A DNA stretch of 64,000 nt, taken from positions 51,117-115,116 of the forward strand of contig CAKUXO010000001.1 in the NCBI GenBank assembly GCA_934700385.1. The letters run 5' to 3'. Made by a program: the position numbers and the translations under genes. This document shows positions 52,043-60,750 of the stretch, one piece after another. Every line of letters starts with the position of its first letter. Positions within the stretch are counted from its first letter, which is position 1. The notes under the pieces were generated by a model. The model saw only the letters and a list, made by a program, of their open reading frames with translations. It was not told where the DNA came from and did no database searches. The DNA is from an uncultured Candidatus Melainabacteria bacterium. Lineage in GTDB: Bacteria > Cyanobacteriota > Vampirovibrionia > Gastranaerophilales > Gastranaerophilaceae.

Positions 52043-52876
52043 TTATCCGTTATATACAACTATTTCATCATCAACTAATTCTTTTAATTTTGTTTCAACA
52101 AAATTTTTCAAGGTTAATTTTGCGTTTTGACAAGTTGAACAATGTCCTTTTAATTTTACATAAACATTGTTACCTTCAACGTTAATAAGCTCGATATCGC
52201 CAAAATCTTTTTTCAATTCAGGCGAAATAACATTTTCAATAACGTTATTTATTTTTAAAATCTTTTGAACAGGGTTTAATTTTTCTTTTTCTTCTTTTTT
52301 AACATAAGTGTTAAGAATGTTTTGGATATCTTCACGACATCTTCCACAAGCAAGCCCTGCAGAGGTTATTTTAGATATGTCATCAAAAGTTTTTGCGCCA
52401 TTATTTAAAATAGCGTCAATTATTTGTTTTTCTGTAACTTCAAAACAATGACAAACAATTCTTGAACCTTTTTCTTCTTTTGATTCATCTTCTAATTCTG
52501 CCCAGTCGTCATCTGGCATGTAGTTTTTAAGAGCGTCCTCTAGGGCTTCTCTGCCCATAACTGAACAGTGCATTTTTTCAGGTGGTAAGCCGCCTAATTC
52601 AGAAGCAATTTGTTTATTTGTAATTTTTTTAGCTTCTTTAAGGGTTTTACCTATAATCATTTCTGTTAAAATGCTTGAAGCAGCAACTGCTGAACCACAA
52701 CCAAAAGTTTGAAATTTTGCGTCTTTAATTATGCCATCTTCAATTTTTAAATATAATTTTAATTTATCTCCGCAAGAAAGAGCACCCGCTTCACCAATGG
52801 CGTCTGCGTTTTCAATTGAGCCCACATTCTTTGGATTTTTAAAGTATTCTTTAACTTTATCGGAATATTCCCACAT
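52043..52876 (-). CDS. nifU: Fe-S scaffold protein NifU, three domains
   Basis: Scaffold on which Fe-S clusters are built. N-terminal IscU-like domain (about 1-125) with KFQTFGCGSAVAASS and KMHCSVMG cysteines; central BFD-type [2Fe-2S] domain (about 138-190) with VCHCFEVTEK and CGRCREDI; C-terminal Nfu domain (about 200-277) with GHCSTCQNAKLTL. This full three-domain form, 277 aa, is the NifU type rather than IscU. No nitrogenase genes are seen, so it is likely the housekeeping system, as in several anaerobes. Operon nifU-nifS. Confidence 0.94.
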   Translation of the reverse strand: MWEYSDKVKEYFKNPKNVGSIENADAIGEAGALSCGDKLKLYLKIEDGIIKDAKFQTFGCGSAVAASSILTEMIIGKTLKEAKKITNKQIASELGGLPPEKMHCSVMGREALEDALKNYMPDDDWAELEDESKEEKGSRIVCHCFEVTEKQIIDAILNNGAKTFDDISKITSAGLACGRCREDIQNILNTYVKKEEKEKLNPVQKILKINNVIENVISPELKKDFGDIELINVEGNNVYVKLKGHCSTCQNAKLTLKNFVETKLKELVDDEIVVYNG

Positions 52877-52974
52877 AATAACCTACTCATTATATACTAC
52901 ACATTTTATTATAACACCTAAAAATCCTACGGGTAAATGGTAAAAAATATTATTTTTGATTGCATAATATTATT

Positions 52975-53523
52975 ATGGAAAATTCGCAATATAATTCACT
53001 TACAGAAAAATTAATTCAAAATGGAATTTTATCAAAAGAAGATAATCAAGTTGATAATATTTTTGATATAAAACCTGATGAAGATTTTAGTTACTCACCT
53101 TTTAAAGATGAGGAAATTTTTGTTGCGAATAAAAATGAAGAAATTAAACCAAAAAAAGATAATAAAAAAAGATTAAACAACTATGACCTTGAGTTAATTC
53201 AAAATAAAAATGAAGAAAAAAACATTAAACAAAGGTCAAATACCCTTGAAATTATTGCACGCTTTTTAAACTTTAAAAAAAGTATGGCAAAAAGAGGTTC
53301 TGCCCACAAATTTGAAATTTTCCTTTGCAACTTTTTTCCAAAGCTATACAAAGCAAGGCTTATCAAAGAGGCCATGGCGAAACTAACCGAGCTTGATATT
53401 GATACCAAACTTCTGGCTGATAAAACCATACCTTATGGGGAAGATGAAACCAGATATGAGGATTTAATTAAATATTTAAGTTATGCTAACGAATTACAAA
53501 TAAGACTCAAGAAAAGAATTTAA
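52975..53523 (+). CDS. Hydrophilic protein, unknown
   Basis: The 182 residues are highly charged. The first 85 are Asn/Asp/Glu/Lys-rich and probably disordered. The rest is helical with one moderately hydrophobic stretch (HKFEIFLCNFFPKLYKARLI). No family is recognised. A -10-like CATAAT sits about 7 nt before ATG 52975 and no Shine-Dalgarno sequence is seen; a TTG at 52960 overlaps this box and was rejected. The stretch 53360-53460 uses more C-ending codons than its neighbours. Confidence 0.6.
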   Translation: MENSQYNSLTEKLIQNGILSKEDNQVDNIFDIKPDEDFSYSPFKDEEIFVANKNEEIKPKKDNKKRLNNYDLELIQNKNEEKNIKQRSNTLEIIARFLNFKKSMAKRGSAHKFEIFLCNFFPKLYKARLIKEAMAKLTELDIDTKLLADKTIPYGEDETRYEDLIKYLSYANELQIRLKKRI

Positions 53524-53524
53524 T

Positions 53525-53734
53525 TTAAACTGTTTCGTCTAGGTGATTTCCTTCGACCATTTTCCTTAAATTTCTTCTGCTATTATACAAATTTTTGTTT
53601 GTTAATGCTTGCTTATATAACATATTCAACTTTGATGTAATAAACATTTCAGAATTATCTGAGCAAGTTCTTTTGGTATATAAGTTCATGCCGTCTTTTG
53701 CAATGTTATAGTTTATTCCATTAATTCTTGTCAT
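53525..53734 (-). CDS. Small basic protein, unknown
   Basis: A 69-residue basic protein (TRINGINYNIAKDGMNLYTKR to RRNLRKMVEGNHLDETV), helical, one Cys. The end lies 1 bp from that of the convergent gene. Only a weak GGAA lies before the ATG, and no homologous family is recognised, so support rests on codon pattern and lack of a competing reading frame. It may be spurious. Confidence 0.45.
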   Translation of the reverse strand: MTRINGINYNIAKDGMNLYTKRTCSDNSEMFITSKLNMLYKQALTNKNLYNSRRNLRKMVEGNHLDETV

Positions 53735-53858
53735 AAAATATTTCCATTTTTCGGCGCATTATTCATTATATCTAAAACCTCTAAATTGTCAAGTTTGCTA
53801 GAGAGAAAAAATTAATTGTATATTTTTGTTACATTTCTTAATTTTGTTATTTTTGTAT

Positions 53859-53864
53859 TATAAT
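53859..53864 (+). promoter_or_regulatory. -10 box of argS, near-leaderless
   Basis: A consensus TATAAT ends 9 nt before ATG 53874, giving a leader of about 3 nt. There is no clear -35 box and no Shine-Dalgarno sequence. Confidence 0.5.
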
Positions 53865-53873
53865 AAACTTACT

Positions 53874-55565
53874 ATGTTAAAAGATTATTTTATTGAAATT
53901 ACAAAAAATGCGATTGATAGCGCAATTAAACAAAATGAACTTGGTCAAGCCCAAGAATGTAATATTGAACTTGTTTGCGATAGCCCCAAAAATAAAGAAT
54001 TTGGTGACTTTGCAATTAATGTTTCAGCTCTAGCTCGAAGTGCCAAAATGGCACCCCCATTAATTGCTCAAGCTATCAGTAAACAAATTAAACCTGAAAA
54101 TTTTTCAGTTAATACCGTTGCCGGTTTTATTAACTTTAAAATTGAAAAAGAATTTTTAAACAAAATTATTGTTGAAATATTATCTAAAAAAGAAAATTAT
54201 TTTAAACAAGATATTGGTAAAGGTGAAAAAGTTAATATTGAATATGTTAGCGCTAATCCTACAGGTCCATTTCACATTGGACACGGCAGATGGGCGGCAT
54301 TAGGTTCTGCTTTAGCTAACATAATGAAATATTGTAATTATGATGTTTTTCAAGAATTTTATATAAATGACGCAGGTAATCAAATTAATAAACTTGCTAA
54401 GTCTTTAGAAATTCGTGTTCGTCAGCTTCAAGGTGAAAACATTGAAATGGAAGAAGGCTTATATCCTGGGGAATATTTAATTGACTGCGCTAAAAGATAT
54501 CTTGAAGATAATAAAGGCTTATCTTATGGCGATTTTGCAAAAGCTGACATGTTAAGACAACAAAAAGAGCTTTTAGAAAAATTTGGAACTCATTTTGATT
54601 TATTTTTCTCAGAACTAACTCTTTATCAAGATAAAGAAGTTGATAAATGTATGGAAACTCTTAAAAAATCTGGAAAAATTTATGAAAAAGATGGCGCTGT
54701 TTGGTTTAAAAGTTCTGACTATGGCGACGATCAAGACAGAGTTTTAGTTAAAACAGACGGTAAAAACACATATTTAACAGCAGATATTGCATATCATAAA
54801 AACAAATTAGATAGAGGCTTTGAAAGATTAATTAATATCTGGGGTGCAGATCACCATGGCTATATTCCAAGAATGAAAGCGGCAATTGAAGCTCTTGGAT
54901 ATGATAGTTCAAAACTTGAAGTTATCCTTGGTCAACTTGTTAATTTAATTCAAGATGGCGAGCAACAAAGAATGGGTAAACGTAAAAAAATGGTTACTCT
55001 TGATGAATTGGTTGAAGAAGTTGGAGTTGACGCAACAAGATTTTGGATGTTGATGAGATCATCTGATACAACAATTGATTTTGATATTGATTTAGCAAAA
55101 TCTCAAACAGATAAAAACCCTGTGTTTTATGTTCAATATGCCCACGCTAGGGCTTGTTCTATTTTAAGAAAAGCAGTTGAAAAAAGGCTTGATGTTGATA
55201 ATAAAACAGAACTTGAACCACTTTTAGCTCAAGAAGAAATTGATAACTTTAATCAAAAAGCTGATATTACAAACTTATTTGATAATCTTTCATATGAATC
55301 AAAAGAAGCTGCAAAAAGTTTGATTTTAAAACTTGAAGAAGGAAAAGCGCTTTTGGCTAACGCAGTTAAATATAGAGCACCTTATATGATTTGTAAATAT
55401 TTAACAGAATTGGCTAATTCTTTTCATCATTTTTATAACTACACAAGAGTTTTATCTGAAAACAAAGAAGATAGCTTGATGAAACTATCTTTAGTTAATT
55501 CATTTAAAATTGTTATGGCAACAATGCTTAATTTAATTGGTGTTAATGCTGTTGAAAAAATGTAG
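53874..55565 (+). CDS. argS: Arginyl-tRNA synthetase
   Basis: Class I aminoacyl-tRNA synthetase, 563 aa from ATG 53874. The N-terminal Add-1 domain is about 1-105; NIEYVSANPTGPFHIGHGRWAALG carries the HIGH motif (HIGH, about 130). YLTADIAYHKNKLDRGF and INIWGADHHGYIPRMKAAI follow. The KMSKS region is the usual degenerate form of ArgRS (RMGKRKKMVTLDELVEE). The C-terminal anticodon-binding domain ends FYNYTRVL...NLIGVNAVEKM. The stretch upstream of this start contains the -10 box and so is not coding. Confidence 0.96.
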   Translation: MLKDYFIEITKNAIDSAIKQNELGQAQECNIELVCDSPKNKEFGDFAINVSALARSAKMAPPLIAQAISKQIKPENFSVNTVAGFINFKIEKEFLNKIIVEILSKKENYFKQDIGKGEKVNIEYVSANPTGPFHIGHGRWAALGSALANIMKYCNYDVFQEFYINDAGNQINKLAKSLEIRVRQLQGENIEMEEGLYPGEYLIDCAKRYLEDNKGLSYGDFAKADMLRQQKELLEKFGTHFDLFFSELTLYQDKEVDKCMETLKKSGKIYEKDGAVWFKSSDYGDDQDRVLVKTDGKNTYLTADIAYHKNKLDRGFERLINIWGADHHGYIPRMKAAIEALGYDSSKLEVILGQLVNLIQDGEQQRMGKRKKMVTLDELVEEVGVDATRFWMLMRSSDTTIDFDIDLAKSQTDKNPVFYVQYAHARACSILRKAVEKRLDVDNKTELEPLLAQEEIDNFNQKADITNLFDNLSYESKEAAKSLILKLEEGKALLANAVKYRAPYMICKYLTELANSFHHFYNYTRVLSENKEDSLMKLSLVNSFKIVMATMLNLIGVNAVEKM

Positions 55566-55594
55566 TTGACAATAAATTTTGTTCTTGTTATTAT
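55566..55594 (+). promoter_or_regulatory. Promoter of tRNA-Ile
   Basis: Consensus TTGACA (55566-55571), 17 bp, then extended -10 TGT-TATTAT (55589-55594). It starts directly after the argS stop and 33-40 bp ahead of the mature tRNA. Confidence 0.85.
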
Positions 55595-55633
55595 AGTCAA
55601 GCAGTCAAGGTTCTGCAAACGAAACAAAGTTTC

Positions 55634-55710
55634 GGGCTATTAGCTCAGGTGGCTAGAGCGCACCCCTGATAAGGGTGAGGTCCCTGGTTCGAGTCCAGGA
55701 TGGCCCACCA
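55634..55710 (+). tRNA. tRNA-Ile (GAT anticodon)
   Basis: A 77-nt tRNA including the encoded 3' CCA. The acceptor GGGCTAT pairs with ATGGCCC with one G-T pair; anticodon stem CACCC/GGGTG, loop CTGATAA (anticodon GAT); T-arm CCTGGTTCGAGTCCAGG. It has its own consensus promoter and terminator and is not in an rRNA operon. Confidence 0.96.
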
Positions 55711-55744
55711 TAAAACCCACTGATAATTACTTCAGTGGGTTTTA
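55711..55744 (+). terminator. Terminator of tRNA-Ile
   Basis: A 13-bp stem TAAAACCCACTGA / TCAGTGGGTTTTA with an 8-nt loop, starting at the base after the CCA end. Confidence 0.88.
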
Positions 55745-55838
55745 TTTTGCTTTATTTTAATTTAATTAAAATCAACTAAAACTATCTTTTGTGCAAAATA
55801 ATTTATTTTCATGTTTTATAAAAAAGCAAGGATAAAAT

Positions 55839-56666
55839 ATGTTAATAAATTGTGTAAAAAATAATCCAATAAACTATAATCTAAATTTTACTTCAAGATA
55901 TCATCCTAAAACAGAAGAAACGTCTGAAGTTTCATATTCAAGGCTTAATCATTTTTCTCATTTTTTTAGAAATGATAGAAGCGATTACATTATTAGTTAT
56001 TTAGATCAAAAGCCAAATAACCTAAACGAAAAATGTAATATAATTTCTCTTGGGTGTTCTTATGGTCAAGAAGTTTATAGTTATGCTATAAAGTTACTTG
56101 AAGCAGGTTTTGATAAAGATGATTTTCATTTTTTAGGGTGTGATTTAAGTGAACAAACTATTGATTATGCTAAAGATGGTATTTATGATCAAAATGATGA
56201 ACTTGGCTGTATTGAAGATTTAGCTGAATATAAATATCCTGAATATTTTGAATTACAATCAAATAAAGATGTAAGGGTTAAAAAAGAGCTTTTACCGAAG
56301 TGTGATTTTATAAAAGGTGACGTTAGAAATATTAAAATTGAAGACGAAAGTCAAGATGTAGTTTTATTTAACAATGTTTTATATCATCTTGTGTTTGATA
56401 CATCTTTTTATAAAACAAAAAAAGTGTGCGACCAAATGGCGCAACAAATTTCAAAAATGCTAAAACCAAATGGTTTACTTTTAACAGATTCTTATGGGGT
56501 TAGGCGTTTAGCATTTTGTTCACCCGCGATGAGCTATGTTTTTTATGATAGCTTAATTGATAATGACTTTATAATGCTTGATAATGGTATTTATAAAAAA
56601 ATGCCAAAAGGTTATAGGCAAAAGATGAACGAAACTCAAAAATTTCTTTTAAACTATAATAAATAA
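55839..56666 (+). CDS. CheR-like SAM-dependent methyltransferase
   Basis: The 275 residues have motif I IISLGCSYGQEVYSYAIKLLE (about 67-87, the CheR-type CSxGxE-x-YS), then FHFLGCDLSEQTIDYAKDGIY (motif II), CDFIKGDVRNIKI and VVLFNNVLYHLV. This is the pattern of CheR catalytic domains, here without the usual N-terminal helical domain; no chemotaxis gene is near. The first 24 residues (LINCVKNNPINYNLNFTSRYHPK) form a separate leader-like stretch. AAGGATAAAAT precedes the ATG. The substrate may be a protein Glu or a small molecule. Confidence 0.78.
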   Translation: MLINCVKNNPINYNLNFTSRYHPKTEETSEVSYSRLNHFSHFFRNDRSDYIISYLDQKPNNLNEKCNIISLGCSYGQEVYSYAIKLLEAGFDKDDFHFLGCDLSEQTIDYAKDGIYDQNDELGCIEDLAEYKYPEYFELQSNKDVRVKKELLPKCDFIKGDVRNIKIEDESQDVVLFNNVLYHLVFDTSFYKTKKVCDQMAQQISKMLKPNGLLLTDSYGVRRLAFCSPAMSYVFYDSLIDNDFIMLDNGIYKKMPKGYRQKMNETQKFLLNYNK

Positions 56667-56667
56667 A

Positions 56668-57993
56668 TTATTTTATAACTTTTAAGCAATTAGTTTTAAC
56701 AGCGCTTAGCATAGCAACATTTGTCCAGAATAAAAATTGTAATTGTGGTCTAAACCAAATTGTGTCAAATACTCCGTGTCCAATTATCGCTAAAACCATA
56801 AGCATAGTTGAAAAAGCAAGGATTTTATTAGAATCAAGAGAATCTTTTTTAGAGATTTTAAAACATTCTTTTAATAATAAAATTAAGAAGATTATAAATG
56901 CGCTTAGGGCAAAAATTCCGCTTTCAACCGCTATTTCAAGGAAAATGCAATAGCTTCCTAAAGCGTCAAAACCTGTTTTCATATATAGTCCATAAATTTC
57001 TCTAAAGTTTTGATTTCCAACTCCAATACCAAAAATCGGGTTATCTAAAAACATATTCCAAGCGGCTTGGTAAACGTTAAATCTAAATGAAATAGAGCTA
57101 TCTGCACGAAGTGCAAAAATTGATAAAATTCTTTTTGAAATTGCAGGATTAAATAAAACAAACCCTAAAAGTGCAATAAAAGAGCCGATAAAAATATTTT
57201 TATAACGCTTTTTGATGTTTGATAATCCGCCGAATTTTTTTTGAACATAATAAATTAAAGAGAAAAATAAACAAGGGAAAAATAGGCAAAAGCCTAAATA
57301 TGCACCTCTACAGCCTGTATCTACAATTGCAACTAATGAGATTAAAAAAGTTATGCTGAAGAAAAGCGCTATTCTTTTTTTATTTTCTTTTAAATATTTT
57401 AAAATCAAATAAATAAAACTTGATAATCCGCATAATAAATATCCGGCTAAAAGGTTTGGGTTATATGGTTTTAAGGTGCCATAAGCACGAGAAACAACTT
57501 CTTCAGGGTTTATGTTTGTTGTATCTTGCCAACCTGAAATTTCAACAACGCCGCCCATGTTTTGTAAAATTGCAACAACTGCTTCATAAGTCATTAAGCA
57601 AGAAGTGAATAATATTATAGGAAAAATTTTCTTAGCGTTATCTTTAAAATAAATTGAAGCGCTAAAGAAAAATAATATGTAAATTAAAGTTTTTATATAG
57701 CCATGTAAACTTAAAGAAAATAAAGTTGACCCTAAAAGGCTTACTGTTACAAATAAAAAGTAGATAAATAAAGCCTTTTCATAGCCTTTGAATTTTAGTT
57801 TTTCTTTAGGGTTTTTTGAAAAAATTAATTTAAAAATAACCAAAAAAGAAAATCCTAGGGCAATTAAACCCATAAATTCAGATTGGCAAACTATTGCACT
57901 GAAAAGCAAACATAAAAGCACCCCAAAAGAGATGTTATCAATGCTTTCCATAAAAAAACTGTTGTTTACAAAATTTTTAATATTATTGAACAT
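56668..57993 (-). CDS. O-antigen ligase/polymerase family protein (Wzy_C/WaaL)
   Basis: The 441 residues have 11-12 membrane helices with a large periplasmic loop (about 285-340). The loop has NVYQAAWNMFLDNPIFGIGVGNQNF, the typical Wzy_C segment with the NPIFGIGVG motif, and SYCIFLEIAVESGIFAL follows. It joins or polymerises surface polysaccharide units at the periplasmic face. The ATG overlaps the end of the DUF4330-like gene by 11 bp. Ligase and polymerase cannot be told apart from sequence alone. Confidence 0.88.
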   Translation of the reverse strand: MFNNIKNFVNNSFFMESIDNISFGVLLCLLFSAIVCQSEFMGLIALGFSFLVIFKLIFSKNPKEKLKFKGYEKALFIYFLFVTVSLLGSTLFSLSLHGYIKTLIYILFFFSASIYFKDNAKKIFPIILFTSCLMTYEAVVAILQNMGGVVEISGWQDTTNINPEEVVSRAYGTLKPYNPNLLAGYLLCGLSSFIYLILKYLKENKKRIALFFSITFLISLVAIVDTGCRGAYLGFCLFFPCLFFSLIYYVQKKFGGLSNIKKRYKNIFIGSFIALLGFVLFNPAISKRILSIFALRADSSISFRFNVYQAAWNMFLDNPIFGIGVGNQNFREIYGLYMKTGFDALGSYCIFLEIAVESGIFALSAFIIFLILLLKECFKISKKDSLDSNKILAFSTMLMVLAIIGHGVFDTIWFRPQLQFLFWTNVAMLSAVKTNCLKVIK

Positions 57994-58552
57994 CGTGATT
58001 AATTTTTGTGTGCTTGTCTAGGTCTTGGTGTAAGCCAACAGATGGTTCTGGGCTTATCATAACATTTGTAATAACGCCGTTTAATTTATATTTTGCGCCT
58101 TCAAGAGTGATAGGCAGCCCGATTTTAACTTTGTTTCCGCCAACAACTGCGTCGCCGTCTTTTGTGATTTTAGCGTTATCAACAACTTTCACAAGATAAT
58201 CATATTGATATGGAGAAGTTTCGTCGTTAACCGTTACATAAGGTTTTTGCGGATTGATTGTTGGTAGAATAACTTTTCTTTTTTCAAATTTAACGTCTGT
58301 AATTTTTAATTTTGTATAAGGAACGTTTCTAATTGTGATAAAAGTTTCGTCATCTTTTTTAAATATTGCGTCTGTTGAAGTTGAATTAACCCCTCTTAAA
58401 TAAACTTCTAATTCAATTGGAGTTGTTGCTTCAATTTGATTTGAGCTTGTTGCTCTTTTTCCGCTAAAGGTTAAAAAGCCAACAACTAAGCCTAAAACAA
58501 TAATTGCAATAATTAAATAATCAAAATATCTTAGTTTTTTTAAAAAATTCAT
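57983..58552 (-). CDS. Membrane-anchored DUF4330-like protein
   Basis: One membrane helix at about 11-31 (YLIIAIIVLGLVVGFLTFSG) precedes a periplasmic beta-rich domain of about 150 residues (IELEVYLRGV, VVGGNKVKIGLPITLEGAKYKLNGVITNV). The arrangement fits DUF4330, which I recall from cyanobacteria and clostridia; this is an assignment from memory of its overall shape. AAGGAAAATACC precedes the ATG. It lies between heptose-kinase-like and O-antigen-ligase genes, suggesting a part in surface polysaccharide assembly. Confidence 0.65.
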   Translation of the reverse strand: MNFLKKLRYFDYLIIAIIVLGLVVGFLTFSGKRATSSNQIEATTPIELEVYLRGVNSTSTDAIFKKDDETFITIRNVPYTKLKITDVKFEKRKVILPTINPQKPYVTVNDETSPYQYDYLVKVVDNAKITKDGDAVVGGNKVKIGLPITLEGAKYKLNGVITNVMISPEPSVGLHQDLDKHTKINHDVQ

Positions 58553-58564
58553 GGTATTTTCCTT

Positions 58565-59572
58565 TTAATTTTTCAATTCTTCTAAAAGATCTTCAACTGT
58601 TACTGTGTGACAGCCAAAATATCTTATTACAATACTTGCGGCTAAATTACCTAAATACATAGCTATTTTTGGTTCTAGCCCTGCGCAAAGTCCAAGGGTA
58701 AAAGTTGCAACAACAGTATCCCCTGCACCGGTTACATCAAAAACTTCTTTTTTATTAAAAGCGCTAACTTTTGAATATGTAATTTTATCATCAGATTTTT
58801 TTTCAAATAGCGCCATGCCGTTTTCCCCTCTTGTTAAAAGGACTTTTTCAAGATTTAGGGTTTCAAGAAGAATTTTTCCGGCTTTTTCAAGGGTTTCTTC
58901 ATCTTTTATAAAAAAGCCAACTTGCGCTTCGCTATCTGGTTGATTAGGTGTAATTGCATTCACACCTTTATATTTTTCCATATCCTTTTGAATATCAGCA
59001 ACAATGATTTTATTATGCTTTTTAGCTTCTTCAATGGCGCAATTAATAACATTTTGAGTTAAACAACCTAAATGATAATCAGATAAAATAATTCCATCAT
59101 AATCAACAATTGCTTTTTTAATGTTATTAATGATTTTTTCTTCTGTTTCAGGGCTTAAGGACGCTTTTGTTTGCCTATCAATTCTAACGATTTGTTGAGT
59201 AATACTTTGATTACAAGAACCTGAAATACGAGTTTTTGTAGTGGTTTTACGGTTTTTATCTTTAACCATAAAATCTGTTTTAATGTGTTTTTCTTCTAAA
59301 ATTCTTAAAAGCTCATTTCCGTAATAATCATCCCCATAAACCCCAATAGCGGCAGCTTTTCCAAGGTTTAAGCGAGAAACGTTATTAGCAGCATTTGAAG
59401 CAGCACCAAGAATTTTTTTAGTTTCATAATGCTCTAAAATTAAAACAGGTGCCTCACGAGAAATTCTTTCTGTGTTGCCATAAACCATTTCATCAAGTGC
59501 AAAATCGCCAATAATAAGAATTTTTGGCTCTTTTAATTTTGGTATATATTTTATTAATTCTTTTGTTTCCAT
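58565..59572 (-). CDS. PfkB-family sugar kinase, HldE/RfaE domain I-like
   Basis: The 335 residues resemble the N-terminal kinase domain of HldE (heptose 7-phosphate kinase): LIIGDFALDEMVYGNTERISREAPVLILE, GAASNAANNVSRLNLGKAAAIGVYGDDYYGNEL, and the catalytic VFDVTGAGDTVVATFTLGL (PfkB signature, Asp base). No adenylyltransferase domain is attached and no gmhA or hldE-C gene is near. The start is ATG 59572 with GAGGAATTT just upstream; the TTG at 59587 merely precedes this site. A role in heptose or another LPS sugar is likely but unproven. Confidence 0.85.
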   Translation of the reverse strand: METKELIKYIPKLKEPKILIIGDFALDEMVYGNTERISREAPVLILEHYETKKILGAASNAANNVSRLNLGKAAAIGVYGDDYYGNELLRILEEKHIKTDFMVKDKNRKTTTKTRISGSCNQSITQQIVRIDRQTKASLSPETEEKIINNIKKAIVDYDGIILSDYHLGCLTQNVINCAIEEAKKHNKIIVADIQKDMEKYKGVNAITPNQPDSEAQVGFFIKDEETLEKAGKILLETLNLEKVLLTRGENGMALFEKKSDDKITYSKVSAFNKKEVFDVTGAGDTVVATFTLGLCAGLEPKIAMYLGNLAASIVIRYFGCHTVTVEDLLEELKN

Positions 59573-59607
59573 AAATTCCTCAAACAAAACTATATTATCA
59601 TAAAAAT

Positions 59608-60552
59608 TTATTTTTGGTATTTTCTTAACCTTATTTCATATTGTATATCTTCTAAAATTTTGCGATTAATTGAAAATAAATCTCCTAAAATTGCAAGCAA
59701 AAAGGTTAAAAAAGATAATGTCATTATAATAGCGCACAAAATTAAAGATTGTGTATGCCCTGCGCCATTACCGTTAAAGAAAAAGAAAAGAAATCTTAAA
59801 CCTAAAATAAAACCAAAAGAAAATAAAATTGAAGCAATTATAGAAAAGAATTTTTGGGGGCTATAAATTACAAAAAAGCGAAAAATTGCCGTCGCTTGTT
59901 TGAAAATATAGCTAAAATTATTTTTAAAAAGGCGAGATTTACGATTTTTCTGTTCGTTAACTTTAATTTCAACGCTTTTAATTTTTAAATCTTTAGATTG
60001 TGCTTGGATTAAGGTTTCAATTGTATATGTAAAATTATTAAAAACATTCAATTTTAAAAGTGCATTTTTTGAAAAAGCTCGAAAACCGCTTGCAGCATCT
60101 TTTATATCGGCATTTGAAACAATTTTAACAACAAATGAGCCGAGTTTTTGCATTAATTTTTTAAACAATGAAAAAGTTTTAATTTTGTTAATTGGTCTTA
60201 TTCCAAGGCAGATATCACATTCATTAGATAAAATGGGTTCAACTAATTTTTCAATGTCTTTAGCATAATATTGATTATCTCCATCAATATTAATTAAAAT
60301 ATCTGCGTTTTCAAAAAGAGCATATTCAACCCCTTTTTTAAAGGCAAAAGCTAAACCTTTTCTCGTGTTAAAATGAATTATTTTATCAACATTTAAATTT
60401 TTTGTAATTTCAAGGGTTTTATCAAAACTGCCATCATCAATTACAACAATTTTAATTTCATCTATTCCTTTAATTTTTTTAGGAATATTTTTAATAACCT
60501 CTGAAACATTTGCTTCTTCATTGAAACAAGGGATTTGAACAATTAATTTCAT
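59608..60552 (-). CDS. Family 2 glycosyltransferase, polyprenol-phosphate mannose/glucose synthase type
   Basis: The 314 residues begin KLIVQIPCFNEEANVSEVIKNIP (GT-A fold). IVVIDDGSFDKTLEI and ILINIDGDNQYYAKDIEKL carry the metal/nucleotide-sugar acidic motifs. DAASGFRAFSKNAL and YTIETLIQAQ follow. Two C-terminal membrane helices (about 225-300) place it in the DPM1/GtrB-type group, making polyprenyl-linked sugar donors such as those used by ArnT-like enzymes. A TATAAT ends 7 nt ahead of the ATG with no Shine-Dalgarno sequence. It heads the polysaccharide operon. Confidence 0.88.
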   Translation of the reverse strand: MKLIVQIPCFNEEANVSEVIKNIPKKIKGIDEIKIVVIDDGSFDKTLEITKNLNVDKIIHFNTRKGLAFAFKKGVEYALFENADILINIDGDNQYYAKDIEKLVEPILSNECDICLGIRPINKIKTFSLFKKLMQKLGSFVVKIVSNADIKDAASGFRAFSKNALLKLNVFNNFTYTIETLIQAQSKDLKIKSVEIKVNEQKNRKSRLFKNNFSYIFKQATAIFRFFVIYSPQKFFSIIASILFSFGFILGLRFLFFFFNGNGAGHTQSLILCAIIMTLSFLTFLLAILGDLFSINRKILEDIQYEIRLRKYQK

Positions 60553-60558
60553 AAAATG

Positions 60559-60564
60559 ATTATA
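60559..60564 (-). promoter_or_regulatory. -10 box of the GT2 gene, leaderless
   Basis: A consensus TATAAT on the minus strand; 7 nt after it is the A of ATG 60552. No Shine-Dalgarno sequence is seen. Confidence 0.6.
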
Positions 60565-60712
60565 CATCAAATAGATGAGATTTGAAAACAAATGTTAAAG
60601 AATTGAAAAAAATGGTACGTTAACAAAAATGTAAGCGAAAGCAAAACAAAATGAAATTAAAATAAAAATTTATATACACACCATATAACTTTATTGTCAT
60701 CCTTATTAGAGT

Positions 60713-60742
60713 CTATTGTATGCTATACAATAGCTTTTTTTT
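60713..60742 (+). terminator. Orphan plus-strand terminator
   Basis: An 8-bp stem CTATTGTA / TACAATAG, a 5-nt loop, then C and a run of eight T. It faces plus-strand transcription although both flanking genes are on the minus strand; on the minus strand no U tract follows. A small transcript upstream (60592-60712) is possible; no gene is seen there. Confidence 0.6.
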
Positions 60743-60750
60743 ATTTAAAA

